Below, in pieces: positions 44,514 through 53,869 of a stretch of DNA of 64,000 bases; the stretch's first letter is position 1, and every line of letters begins with the position of its first letter. The stretch comes from Agarophyton chilense (lineage: Eukaryota; Rhodophyta; Florideophyceae; Gracilariales; Gracilariaceae), in NCBI GenBank assembly GCA_030374765.1, contig JARGXX010000080.1, positions 1,364,001 to 1,428,000 on the forward strand, given 5' to 3'. The notes below the pieces were generated by a model. The model worked only from the letters and a program-made list of their open reading frames with translations, did not search any database and was not told the origin of the DNA. A program made the position numbers and the translations under genes.

Positions 44514-45743
44514 ATGAGGTTGCCCACTACCTTGTTCAGCATACTTCTGCTAGCACAGCTGCTATTCACTGCCTCACTCGTGTGCGCACAAAAGCCAGGC
44601 GACCCCATCCCGGGTGCTTTCATTTTGCAATTGTTTGGCACGTGCAACGGCCGATGTCGTGGCGAGCTCCAATCGGCCTTGGCCTCCTCGCCTGAAACGC
44701 CAGGCTGCACATTTATGTCCGCAGGCATTCCCATAGGCACGTTGGACTATGAAACGATCCAATGCCCTCCCGGTGGCAAGACTACAGCCAACGCGCTCTT
44801 CGCGGCACTCGCCTCACAGCTTCAAGGGCAGGCAGATGCCGTCCTGCAGCGCGTGGAAGAGGACGGGGTGGTGTCGTTTGCGGCGGCATCAACGGCACTG
44901 TGGGGCGTGGACGAAGCTGACGGGGGGGTGAGTCGGGACGACGGCGGCGAACCCGTGCGAGATTCATCTCGCACGTGCAGTATGAGCAGCAACAACGGCG
45001 AAGGCGTGACCGTTTGGATCCTGGACTCGGGTTGCGAGCCAACGCTGAACGGGAAGTGTGTAGGCTTTGCCGGCGGCAAGCTGTCGGAGCGCTGTCGCGA
45101 TGGAAATGGACATGGCACACATGTGGGAGGCACTGCGACGGACGAAACGTTCGGCGTTGCGCCACGCGCTACGCGCGCATGCGTTAAGGTGCTTAACAAC
45201 AAGGGGTCTGGAAGTTGGTCAGACGTGATCGGAGCCATCTCCTTCGTCACGCAGAACAGCGGCGAAGGCGCAAATGGCGACGTGATCAACATGTCATTGG
45301 GCGGGCCGCGCACCGAGTCCGTCAATGACGCGGTGGAGGCGGCCGCCGCCGCAGGTGTGTACTTTTCGCTGTCAGCGGGTAATTCGGCAGCCAATGCGTG
45401 CACCGCATCGCCGGCGTCAGCGACGGGTGCGAAGGTATTCACGGTGGCCGCACATAACATTGCATTGCAGTCAGCGAGCTTCAGCAACTTTGGCACGTCG
45501 GCGGACAATTGCGTGCAGCTGTCGGCGCCCGGTGTGGATATTGAGTCTACTAAGGTGCGCGGGGGGAGCGTCCTGTACTCGGGCACTTCGATGGCGGCGC
45601 CGCATGTGGCGGGCGCGTGCGCGCTGCTGTTATCGGACGGGTTGGTGCCGACGGTGGATCGGCTGACGGCGGGAGGTGTGGCCATCAGCCGCGAGAGCGC
45701 GCTGGATCAGTTTTCGCTGGGCGTCACGACCTGCTTGGCTTGA
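44514..45743 (+). CDS. Secreted subtilisin-like serine protease (proteinase K type, S8)
   Basis: 409 residues, no intron. A signal peptide of about 25 residues (hydrophobic LFSILLLAQLLFTASLVCA) leads into a propeptide (about 26-150) resembling the I9 inhibitor fold: FILQLFGTC at its start and EEDGVVSFAAAS near its end. The catalytic domain has Asp171 (WILDSGCE), His203 (GHGTHVGG), the oxyanion Asn290 (SAGNSA) and Ser359 (GTSMAAPHVAGA), all intact. The protease should be exported, cleave off its propeptide and digest proteins outside the cell or in a vacuole. ATG 44514 is the first in frame, about 110 bp after the tandem array. The sequence is GC-rich like the other island genes. A damaged copy of its 3' end follows. 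Confidence 0.9.
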   Translation: MRLPTTLFSILLLAQLLFTASLVCAQKPGDPIPGAFILQLFGTCNGRCRGELQSALASSPETPGCTFMSAGIPIGTLDYETIQCPPGGKTTANALFAALASQLQGQADAVLQRVEEDGVVSFAAASTALWGVDEADGGVSRDDGGEPVRDSSRTCSMSSNNGEGVTVWILDSGCEPTLNGKCVGFAGGKLSERCRDGNGHGTHVGGTATDETFGVAPRATRACVKVLNNKGSGSWSDVIGAISFVTQNSGEGANGDVINMSLGGPRTESVNDAVEAAAAAGVYFSLSAGNSAANACTASPASATGAKVFTVAAHNIALQSASFSNFGTSADNCVQLSAPGVDIESTKVRGGSVLYSGTSMAAPHVAGACALLLSDGLVPTVDRLTAGGVAISRESALDQFSLGVTTCLA

Positions 45744-46160
45744 GTTGGCGTAGGGTGTGTGCGTGGTAGTTAGAGCTGTTCTTAATTAGAACAGCTGCAA
45801 TGAAGCGTTCGTAAAATGAAACACTTTAACGCCGGACTGAGGCTTTGAGTAAACTTGAGAGCATTGCACGGGCACTTTGATGATGACACCGCATGTTGCA
45901 GGCGTGTGAGCGCTACTGTTATCGAACGGGATGGTGCCGACGGTGGAACGGCTAATGGCGGGAGGTGTGACCATCAGCCACGAGGGCGCGCTGGATCAGT
46001 TATCGCTGGGCGTCACGACTTGCTTGGCTTGAGTTGGGGTAACTAGGGAGTGGTGTTTACGATGTTCTCAGGTAGAAATGCTGCATTGAAGCGTTCGTAA
46101 ACAGGTAAGGTGAGAGACTTTAACACCGGACTGAGGCTTGGGAGAAAATTTGTAAGCATG
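45744..46160 (+). pseudogene. Partial duplicate of the subtilase 3' end and downstream region
   Basis: 45885-46032 repeats the last ~150 bases of the subtilase gene, from the codons for APHVAGA to the TGA (compare 45597-45743), with base changes including a TGA in the first lines of the copy. The downstream sequences also pair: TGAAGCGTTCGTAAA and TTTAAC(G/A)CCGGACTGAGGCTT occur after both the gene and the copy. This indicates a tandem duplication of about 290 bp covering the 3' end and 3' flank. The copy has no active-site Asp, His or start and cannot make a protease. Confidence 0.8.
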
Positions 46161-46964
46161 GCTGATCTGACCATGTGTGATACGCCATGTAGTACGATCA
46201 GAACAGCAACAAAAAGGAGAAATGTACGTGACGCAGCGTCCAACTCAATCCTCAACTTGCAGTCATCATGAGCAGGATAGCAAAGCGAAACGAGGCGTCT
46301 GATGTACGCCCCCTGGGTTGCAGCACACAGCCATGCGACTAAAGCGCGTGGGCTGCGGCGTGACCTTAGTATGGGGGCGAAGGTACTGGAGCAAGAGTGG
46401 CAAACGCAGTGACGAGATGGCAACTCAGTCGGACAAGGAGCATTTCGGGCTGCGAGATGGTACTGGCCGACCAAAGAGGCATCTCGAAGCGGCGCGGCAG
46501 AAGGGGGCTCGGATCGCGGAGAAGGGTAGGGGAAAGGGGGGGAGGACAAACGCCGGGCGACATGATTGACGCGTTTGGGGTCAACGCGTCTCACTTCCGA
46601 ATGCGACTCGGCCGCGAGCCGGCCCATTGTCGTGGTGCTGGGCGTGTGGGACTCCGCTTTTAAAAGCGAGAGCAGCCTTGGCATGTCAAAACCTGTCCAC
46701 GTGGCATAGTGTACACGTCGGAAAGGTTTGCGGTGATTATGGCTCTTGCCAACGCGCGCGGGGCGCTCCCACGCCCCGTGTGTGCTTGGATCGTTTTTCA
46801 AGCGCGCCGTCCGCCGTCGGTGACTGCACTACATACATTGCGCCCGCCACAGCAAATCAACGCCCCAGTTGCGACGACCGCCGTTGCTCAGCGCCACAAC
46901 CAACCGCTCCCATTCGTCTCCCCCCTCTTCGTAGCACAGCAATCTCTTCCCATCCGTCACAGTC
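46161..46964. promoter_or_regulatory. Upstream region of eL22
   Basis: About 800 bp between the subtilase duplicate and eL22. A minus-strand frame (46801-46043) is open over most of it but reads Arg/Ser/Pro-rich low-complexity protein and overlaps the duplicate, so it is not called. The last 150 bp before the eL22 ATG are pyrimidine-rich (CTCTTCG, CTCTTCCC), as is common for ribosomal protein leaders. No TATA box seen. Confidence 0.4.
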
Positions 46965-47536
46965 ATGTCTCCCGCAGTTGCATCGGTAAGCGCTACCTTT
47001 TTGAGAAAGAACCCTCCTCCCGCGTCCGTGTGCGATCGCGCTGCTGACCATTTGTTTCATTGCTGTTGCGCAGAAATCCAAGCCTGGAAAGGTCGGCGGA
47101 AAATATGTCATCGATTGTTCCGCTCCTTGTGAAGACAAGATCATGGACGCTAGCGTTTTTGTATGTTGTTGAAATCGAACGAGCTCCGCGTGTTGCACCC
47201 AGACAGAATGGCTAACCATGCGTCTCTGCTCTGTGAACCACGTCTTGCGCTGTGCGTGCGACGCAGGAAAAGTTTTTGAACGAACGAATTAAGGTGAATA
47301 ACAAGACAAACCAATTGGCGGGTGCCGTCAAGGTGTCACGCGACAAGAACCGTATCACGGTGGAGGCCAACATCAAGTTCTCCAAGAGATATTTGAAATA
47401 CCTCACCAAAAAGTTCTTGAAGAAGCAAAACTTGAGAGATTGGATGCGCGTCGTCGCGTCGGACAAGAATACCTACCAATTGCGCTACTTCAACATCAGC
47501 GAAGATCTGGATGAGGATGAGTCCGACGACGAGTAA
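46965..47536 (+). CDS. RPL22: 60S ribosomal protein L22 (eL22), three exons
   Basis: Exons 46965-46985, 47074-47160 and 47267-47536 join in phase 0 to a 125-residue protein. The introns are 88 and 106 bp and have GTAAGC...GCGCAG and GTATGT...GACGCAG borders. Family blocks are all present: [60 protein letters not shown] and YQLRYFNI, then the usual acidic tail [11 protein letters not shown]. Length is as in animals and plants. It is a component of the large cytosolic ribosomal subunit. The first exon encodes only seven residues. These are the only convincing introns in the window. NOT2 starts 411 bp downstream on the same strand. Confidence 0.93.
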
Positions 47537-47947
47537 ACAAAAGCTTGGACATCCAAGCAGTAAAAGTCGCCTTTAACTCTTCTTCGCTCGCGCGCCCCAT
47601 AGCGCCGTTGCGCGTGCCTTTGCCAATTGCGCCCGAGTGCCAAATCGTTCCAAAACAGCGCGTTTGGCATCCATACCAAAGCACGCCCCGAATGCAAACG
47701 CGCAAACCAAAAAAAAAACAGCCCTCCCGAAACGCGTGCTGCGCGTTTGCCGTTCCACCGCCAACCCCGACCGTCCGTAGCGCCTGCACTTTCTTCCCAC
47801 CCACCTTCGCACTTACCCCTTCCCGCCCGAACCCGCCCGCATCCGCCCTTCATCGGCAACGTCTTCTCCCCACTCCACTACGCGCCCGCCATCTCTTCCG
47901 CCAGATCCGTCGCCTGCTCTTCTCCCCCTTTGCGGCCCGCCGCGTTG

Positions 47948-49837
47948 ATGAGCCACCTCTACTACGCGTACGGCGCTGAAAACGCGGCTGGCTCTCCACC
48001 GTCCGTGCATCCCCCACACCCTCCCCATCGCCGCTCCCCGCAGGCATGGTCCGTCGACCCTCGTCGAGCCGCCGCCCCGCTCCCGCTTTCTCAATTCACC
48101 GACTTGTCTGCTGCCCCTGCACAGCCCCTCTCAACCGCCGCTCTCATGAACTCGGCGCGTCCCGTGCCGCCTTCCTCTCGTCCCACCCCCTACGACGATA
48201 ATCTTTTCCACGTTATGGGAAAGGGCTTTGCAGACCCTTCACAACCACAACCAGCCTCCTCGCCTTCTTCTCGTCCACCACAACAGCAACCGCCCTTCAC
48301 ACAACCGCATCCCCCCCGCACCGCCGTCTTCGATCCCAGCGAGTTTCCTTCGCTCGGAGCCGTTGGCGCCCATGCAGCCATGCAACCCGTCTCCTCTTCA
48401 TTCCTGGACAACAACCCTTCTATTGACCATAACCTCACCAACCCCTCACTGTCAGCGCCCAATCTTAACGGAATGCCACACTATCAAGACCTGTACAGTT
48501 TAGGAGCGTACGCCGACTCGCGCGTCAAAGCCGTGGATGCTCTCACAGGATCGTCCGCGCCCTCAGAATTCACCATTCAAAGCGAAGATTTTCCAGCGCT
48601 TGGCGGAGCATCTGCTTCCGCCGCCTTGCGTCAGGTTAACGCCTCGGCCGCCATCGCCAACGGAGCTTATCAAATCGATACTTCTGCTTTGCGCGCCTCC
48701 TTGCAAAAGGCTCCTTTAACTGAATCCTTTTACGACCGTAAGGTGTCTTCTGTCTCCTCACTACCTCAAACCGTGCTCGGAAGGGTCAACGTAAGACAAG
48801 ATGCTAGTAGAATTCCCCAAAGAGGCGCGCGCTTACCAAATGGCTACACGGCCACCGATGCCATGTCGTCTATGCCCTCGTTACAACAGATGCATTACGC
48901 GCCAAATTCTCATGTCACGTCACAACAAGCATTTCGCGATCTGACCTCTACATCGCCAACACCATCTGCATTGAGCGCTGCGGCAAACAGACCCCAACTT
49001 TTTCAGACGCGTACGCGGCAACCTGACTTGGGGAGAAGATTTGAGGAATATGAACTACTTGACTCGAGAGAATCTGCATCCCGCCTCAACATGCTTTCGC
49101 AAAGTTCGAAACCAATACTGCACCAAGAAAGCCGCTTTTCTCGATCGCGCATGCCCAATGGTCAATCGCCCAACACTTCAGAGCCGCATGTGCTGCCATC
49201 TCACAGTCGAGGGAACGGCGGTAATGATCCAAATACAAGAGGGTCAGGACCATTTAGATCGGACAAGTTTGGAATGTTGTCTCTATTACCTCTTGTGTCT
49301 TCTGGTGGGAATATCACCAGAAAAGACAGGGTTTTACCGATTGGCATTGATCTTACAGCTCTCGGCCTAAATCTTAATTCGCATGAACCTTTGTACAAGA
49401 CATTTCACAACCCGTGGGAAGGTGGGCAAGGGAAATCGGGCGATGCCGACACTGCTGGGTCTTCTCAGAAAGGTCAGGAGCCGGAATATAGGTTACCAAC
49501 GTGTTACTACATGCAGCCGCCCGCTTTACGAACGAACCACTTTACCAAGTTCCAACTTGAGACTCTGTTTTACATATTCTACATCATGCCACATGATGTG
49601 CTTCAACTTCTTGCCGCTGTAGAGCTGTACAGCCGCAAGTGGAGATATCACAAGACACTCAAACTTTGGTTTACATGTGATGTGGAGGCAAGGAGCGGTT
49701 ACGAAGGGGGATATATATACTTTGACATAAAGTCATGGGGTAAGAGAGAGTTTCATGAAGTGAACGACAATCAGTCATTCATCAAGGGTTTCATGACTGA
49801 GGAGGAGTTGGCATCGGTCAAAATTCCTCCTTTGTAG
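47948..49837 (+). CDS. NOT2: CCR4-NOT transcription complex subunit 2 (NOT2)
   Basis: 629 residues, no intron. The frame is open upstream, but 47948 is its first ATG (MSHLYYAYG). NOT2 is a scaffold of the CCR4-NOT deadenylase, joining NOT1 and NOT3/5 to control mRNA decay. The N-terminal half is Pro/Ser-rich and disordered. It contains the two short motifs typical of NOT2, FDPSEFPSLG (about 128-137) and SEFTIQSEDFPALGG (about 206-220), which bind NOT1. LYKTFHNPWEGG precedes the C-terminal NOT box (about 480-629). The box includes YMQPPALRTNHFTKFQLETL, YIFYIMPHDVLQLLAAVEL, RKWRYHKTLKLWF and GGYIYFDIKSWGKREF. It is of normal length for the family. It lies downstream of eL22 with 411 bp between. 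Confidence 0.93.
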   Translation: MSHLYYAYGAENAAGSPPSVHPPHPPHRRSPQAWSVDPRRAAAPLPLSQFTDLSAAPAQPLSTAALMNSARPVPPSSRPTPYDDNLFHVMGKGFADPSQPQPASSPSSRPPQQQPPFTQPHPPRTAVFDPSEFPSLGAVGAHAAMQPVSSSFLDNNPSIDHNLTNPSLSAPNLNGMPHYQDLYSLGAYADSRVKAVDALTGSSAPSEFTIQSEDFPALGGASASAALRQVNASAAIANGAYQIDTSALRASLQKAPLTESFYDRKVSSVSSLPQTVLGRVNVRQDASRIPQRGARLPNGYTATDAMSSMPSLQQMHYAPNSHVTSQQAFRDLTSTSPTPSALSAAANRPQLFQTRTRQPDLGRRFEEYELLDSRESASRLNMLSQSSKPILHQESRFSRSRMPNGQSPNTSEPHVLPSHSRGNGGNDPNTRGSGPFRSDKFGMLSLLPLVSSGGNITRKDRVLPIGIDLTALGLNLNSHEPLYKTFHNPWEGGQGKSGDADTAGSSQKGQEPEYRLPTCYYMQPPALRTNHFTKFQLETLFYIFYIMPHDVLQLLAAVELYSRKWRYHKTLKLWFTCDVEARSGYEGGYIYFDIKSWGKREFHEVNDNQSFIKGFMTEEELASVKIPPL

Positions 49838-50507
49838 TTCTCTCGGAAAGCAAAAAATGCAGTAAATCTAAGGCCAGCGAACTGCCTGCACGCAAGGACA
49901 AACTTCCTCGCCAAGGTGCGATTGAAGATAATACTCTTTCTGTTAAAGAAGTAGCAAACTTTACCGATGTACACTAATACTTGGTTAAGAGTGCATTTGC
50001 CCAAACAGGGCTCACTTCGTAGCGGAGAACCATGTGTGTATTTGCAGGCAGAAGCGCATTCCTACGCTACGGTTAGTGTGAGGCAGTGTTTGGCTGGTGG
50101 GTGACATCACTCTACCGCTCTGCGCTCTCCTCTTTCTGGAAGCACCATTAACATTCGGCACAGTCAGCGGGATCATCGGTCTTTCGTTGGCTTGATGCAA
50201 GGTGGGGCATTCCCGTTAGAGACGGTATAATCTCCATGTGACGAGTCCATCAATGACACCTCATAGCAATGCGTGTCGTAAGGGTAAGAGTTACACGTAT
50301 GATGGAGTTAGATAATCAGCCTGAAATTTCAGATCATCTGAAATCGATCTGATCATACGCTCACTTCAAAAGACGAATTGTCCTTTCGTCTTTTGCTACT
50401 AAGCAGTTGTAAATGCTGAGCAATATAGCGGCTGCCCAATCTTCAAGTTTCGACCATTCCTCAAGTATGGAAAAGATTGCAACTTCTTGAAGCTTTTTCT
50501 TCAGTAG
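49838..50507. other. Intergenic with a 9-bp hairpin (50368-50394)
   Basis: About 670 bp between NOT2 and the methyltransferase gene. AAAAGACGA at 50368-50376 pairs with TCGTCTTTT at 50386-50394 around a 9-base loop. TCAGATCATCTGAAATCGATCTGATCA-like palindromic matter just before it (50330-50354) adds local symmetry. No gene seen. The hairpin may be a transcript-end or promoter feature. Confidence 0.5.
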
Positions 50508-51500
50508 ATGTTTGTATTTCGGGGCGATCAGCGCAGACATCTCCTGTCTGCAATGCGTAGAGCAACGCTATGGACCGACACGGACGGCTCACATAGCGCA
50601 GCGTTTGCAGCATGCCCATGGTTGGTTGTGAGCAAGTCACAAACAATTAGCTCCGCAGTTGTACACGCCACGCAAATACTCTCACAAAAGCAAGTACCAG
50701 AAGCGGCGGAAAGCGCGCAGTACTTAGCGGCGCACTGCTTCCCGCACGTGCAAACCAGACTTGACGTGCTGGCAAGCAGAAAAAGCCCGCCGCGAGACGC
50801 GCTCAACCTCTTCATTCAGCTGTGCAAAGAACGGGAAAGGAAGCGAACACCAATCCAGTATCTGGTAGGAGACTGGGATTTTCACAGCATCACGCTGCTT
50901 GTTCGGCCACCCGTGCTCATCCCGCGTCCCGAAACAGAGGAACTAGTGGAGCATGTTCTGAACGATTTGGAGCATGACAGCGCAACTATCTTGGACGTAG
51001 GCTGCGGGAGCGGCGCAATTTTGTTGGCGATTCTCAATGCCAGGCCGAACTGGAGTGCGACCGGCATCGACATCAGCGAGGAGGCGGTGAAACTGAGTGA
51101 AGAGAACGTGAGATTGCTTGGGATGCAGTCGCGCGCACGCATTGGTCATGCGCGTGTTAGGGATATTTGTGGCGAAGGGCGGTTGTTTGATGCGTTGGTG
51201 AGTAACCCGCCGTACATCCCTGTTCGAGAAATGGATGGGTTGCAGACAGAGGTGAGGGATCACGAGGACTACGGGGCGCTGTGCGGTGGGGAAGATGGGT
51301 TGGATGTGGTTCTGGAAGTGTTGCATGGGGCAGCTGGGGTGCTAAAGCCAGGCGGGAGCATTTGGCTTGAGGTTGACACACCGCACCCTTCCATGATAGA
51401 GGCGATGAAGTTTAAGGAGCTGGAGTATGTAAAGAGCCATAACGACCTAAGCGGAAACGCGCGCTTTTGTCATTTGAGACGCATCAAGAATGTCGAATAA
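50508..51500 (+). CDS. PrmC/HemK-type release-factor glutamine N5-methyltransferase, probably organellar
   Basis: 330 residues, no intron. The family methylates the Gln of the GGQ loop in class-1 peptide release factors, using S-adenosylmethionine. An N-terminal helical domain (about 45-125) ends with TPIQYLVGDWDF, then LIPRPETEELVEHV (138-151). The S-adenosylmethionine site is LDVGCGSGAILLAIL (162-176) with TGIDIS (185-190). The substrate-Gln-binding NPPY motif is in VSNPPYIP (231-238). All key residues are present. The first 20 residues (MFVFRGDQRRHLLSAMRRAT) are basic and free of acidic residues apart from one Asp, which suggests a plastid or mitochondrial transit peptide. The alternative start is Met16. 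It acts alone; its neighbours are unrelated. Confidence 0.9.
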   Translation: MFVFRGDQRRHLLSAMRRATLWTDTDGSHSAAFAACPWLVVSKSQTISSAVVHATQILSQKQVPEAAESAQYLAAHCFPHVQTRLDVLASRKSPPRDALNLFIQLCKERERKRTPIQYLVGDWDFHSITLLVRPPVLIPRPETEELVEHVLNDLEHDSATILDVGCGSGAILLAILNARPNWSATGIDISEEAVKLSEENVRLLGMQSRARIGHARVRDICGEGRLFDALVSNPPYIPVREMDGLQTEVRDHEDYGALCGGEDGLDVVLEVLHGAAGVLKPGGSIWLEVDTPHPSMIEAMKFKELEYVKSHNDLSGNARFCHLRRIKNVE

Positions 51501-52126
51501 AAGAGCATAAGGGAAAACAGCACAAGAAAGACTCGATTCACTGTGAATCATTTATCGGAGTAGTTTGCAACTAGAGACGAGGCAACACACAGACAGACAC
51601 AGACAGAGCAGTGTACGCTTAGGACTCACAGCACGTCTACAGACGATACATCCGCCAAAAGTTGTTCTCGCTTTTGCGAGCGATGAACAAGCGAGAGGAG
51701 GGGGCACACATCTGCAGCATGAAGCGCTGTGACGTTGAGAGTTCCTAGGCAGCGAGACAAGAGAACGGAGAGCGACATTAAGAAATGCGAACTGTAGGAT
51801 TGAATGTAGATAGTGTTTTCGAACAGTCAAACCAAAAAAGTAGGAGACCGAAACCATAGACAGGAAAGTCACACACACGGACACAGACAGACAAACACAG
51901 GCAGGGCGCTAAACCAGGGCGCATGAAGCGCAAACATGAAGGGAGACATAGTGTTGCAGGTGCTCAGAAGCGAGGGTTGCGGAAGCGACCTTTGTGAGCA
52001 CAACAACAAGAGAGGAGAAACACTAGCGATCCTCCTCCACAGAAGCAAGGGGAGACATTAGAGAGAGGGGAGAAGAGGGGAGAAGAGGGAGAGAATGGAG
52101 GAAAGAAATAGGAGATGTGAAGAGAA
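51501..52126. other. Intergenic, CAGACA-rich and GA-rich low complexity
   Basis: Between convergent genes. It contains several ACACAGACAGACA stretches (about 51585-51610 and 51875-51905) and a GAGAGGGGAGAAGAGGGGAGAAG tract near 52055-52090. It probably holds the 3' UTRs of the methyltransferase and of the RRM gene. Open minus-strand frames here are low-complexity and not called. Confidence 0.45.
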
Positions 52127-52393
52127 TTAACGACGCTGGGAAGAAGCGACGTCAACACGGATGTCACGGCTATCAAGTGAGAAACCATTCATCTTCTCGA
52201 TAGCGGAGTTGGCGACCTCGGGGGAGGAGAAGGTGACAAATCCAAAGCCACGGCTCCTGCCGCTGTACTTGTCGCAGATGACCTTGGCCTCGACGACATC
52301 TCCAACGCTCTCGTTGAAAGCGTCGAAGAGCGTTTGGTCCGTGGTATTCCACGACAAATTTCCAACAAAGAGACGGGTTCCAGGTTCAGACAT
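52127..52393 (-). CDS. Small single-RRM RNA-binding protein
   Basis: 88 residues, no intron, starting at the ATG complementary to 52391-52393 (MSEPGTRLFVGNLSW). One complete RNA recognition motif fills the protein: RNP2 is LFVGNL (8-13) and RNP1 is RGFGFVTF (48-55), with the usual helix segments DQTLFDAFNESVG and VANSAIEKMNG. The family binds single-stranded RNA; glycine-rich plant proteins and cyanobacterial Rbp proteins have the same core. Here the glycine-rich tail is absent, and the protein ends RVDVASSQRR. An upstream extension of the frame is low-complexity and lacks support. It is divergent from the membrane protein gene at 53378. Confidence 0.85.
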   Translation of the reverse strand: MSEPGTRLFVGNLSWNTTDQTLFDAFNESVGDVVEAKVICDKYSGRSRGFGFVTFSSPEVANSAIEKMNGFSLDSRDIRVDVASSQRR

Positions 52394-53377
52394 GGCGACT
52401 AGTGAAGAAGTTGCAAGGCAAGGAGAAGCACACAGACACAAGTGCGACCTAGGACGGAGGGCGGAGGACGGGGACGAGAGGGAAGGGGGGGGGGCGACGG
52501 GGACGACGACGAACGACGGTGGTGACGAAGGGCAAGGCACAATAAACAACGAGAGCAAGCAGAGTCGACTGGTAGAGCTGCAAGCGCGGTGCGGGCGCGC
52601 TCAAAAAGGCAGCGCAGTGCGAGGATCACGTGCGCAACACGCCAGAGCGTCCGTGGCGCAAACAGCAAAATCTGCCGGAAATGGCAACAAAAAAAAAAGG
52701 CGCCGGCGGTGGTCGTCGCCAGACCGAGCCCGTCGGACTGGGGCGCCGCCGCCGGTGGTTGCACGCACGTGCGCCACGTACGTGTACACCGCGTGCAACC
52801 CGTGGGGATTCGTGGACACCGTGAACAGCGAGTAAAACGTGTGAACGTGGCCACGAAACCCACTTCGTCTGGGCTGGCTTGCGACAGAAGACGCTTTTAC
52901 CACGTTGCCACGACCCGCACGCAGGCCACGTGACCACGGGGCGGCGTCGCATTGTTGCCGCGACGCGCCGGCGGCGCCCCAAAAATATCTCGCTGCAGAT
53001 ACTGTGGAGCATTGCTGTCAATTCATGCCAAGTGCGTGCGCTGCCGGCGACGTGGCGCCTTCCTTGCCCAGCGCAGTCGTCGCTTCCAACGCAGTGTGTG
53101 TTGCTGTAAGCGCGCCGCGTAGCCTAACATGCTCGCCTCCCTTTGCGGTGGCACACATGACGCATGCCACGCAGCCGCCAATGCCATCCGTCGTCCCCCG
53201 CCGGAAGGAAGCTGCCCGGCGACCTTCCCTTTTAACGACACATGTTTCTCGCCTGCGCCGGCGACTTGCTGGCGAGCGCATGGTGTTGGGCGTTGCCTTG
53301 ATCCTCTGCTGCGACTTGGTTTACGGCCTATCAAACGAAGACGGTACACTACGTTACGCTGCGTGACTTTCTTCGCC
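52394..53377. promoter_or_regulatory. Divergent intergenic region between RRM gene and membrane protein gene
   Basis: About 980 bp, GC-rich, probably with both promoters. Frames are open on both strands because of the base composition (for example 52161-52835 plus, 52626-53021 minus) but read Arg/Ala/Pro-rich sequence without motifs. No TATA box identified. Confidence 0.4.
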
Positions 53378-53869
53378 ATGGTGGAACTTAACACCAACAA
53401 CCTCTTCACCTTGCTTTACTCCTTCGTCTCGCTCTTTACCGTCAGTGCCTTCGGCTATGGCGCCGAGAGGTGTGACATCGTACAGTGTTCCGATCGTTTC
53501 AAAGTATTCCTGGCCTTTTCGTTCTTCGTTTTCTTCATCTCTTTCGTCATGCTCGTTTTTCAAATTATACGTCTTCCTGTGGCTGACGTTCTTCACAAAT
53601 TCGTCACCCCGTTTCTCTTCGCCCTCAACACCGTTTCCTGCGCCCTGGTCATCTCTCCCAGGTCCGGAATAAACGCATCCACTGTCGAGCAGATTGTGTG
53701 GTGGGCTCAAATTGCTTGCGTACTACTGGTGTTCCTTTCCTTTTCTGATATGTCGGGCCCGGCGCCTGAGAAACCGGGCCTCGAGATGCAAGGGCCGTCC
53801 TCCATGGACCAGTCGGAAATGAGCGCCCCTCGTGAGGCCCCGGCTGACACACCTTTGCCTAATGTGTGA
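53378..53869 (+). CDS. Four-helix membrane protein, unknown function
   Basis: 163 residues from the ATG at 53378, which has a good context (CGCCATGG). Hydrophobic segments lie at about 9-28 (LFTLLYSFVSLFTVSAFGYG), 43-64 (VFLAFSFFVFFISFVMLVFQ), 76-95 (FVTPFLFALNTVSCALVI) and 105-123 (IVWWAQIACVLLVFLSFSD). A short charged loop with two Cys (RCDIVQCSDR) joins the first and second. The C-terminal 38 residues are Pro/Glu/Ser-rich and polar. The layout resembles MARVEL or other tetraspan proteins, but no signature residue decides it. The frame is open further upstream (to 53129), but that part is low-complexity. Confidence 0.7.
   Translation: MVELNTNNLFTLLYSFVSLFTVSAFGYGAERCDIVQCSDRFKVFLAFSFFVFFISFVMLVFQIIRLPVADVLHKFVTPFLFALNTVSCALVISPRSGINASTVEQIVWWAQIACVLLVFLSFSDMSGPAPEKPGLEMQGPSSMDQSEMSAPREAPADTPLPNV

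Noticed and set aside
44822-45685. 287-codon frame antisense to the subtilase
   Set aside because: Mirror frame of a GC-rich gene; Thr/Pro/Ala-rich without motifs. The sense strand has all catalytic residues.
46043-46801. 252-codon minus-strand frame between the subtilase and eL22
   Set aside because: Arg/Ser/Pro-rich low-complexity product, overlaps the decayed subtilase duplicate and the eL22 promoter, and has no motif. Its openness is explained by GC-rich composition.
47627-47947. N-terminal extension of NOT2 of 107 codons
   Set aside because: The upstream part of the open frame has no ATG and reads low-complexity Pro/Arg/Ser. The first ATG at 47948 gives a normal-length NOT2.
52161-53021. 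Long frames opposite and upstream of the RRM gene
   Set aside because: Shadows of the RRM gene or Arg/Ala/Pro-rich products of GC-rich promoter DNA.
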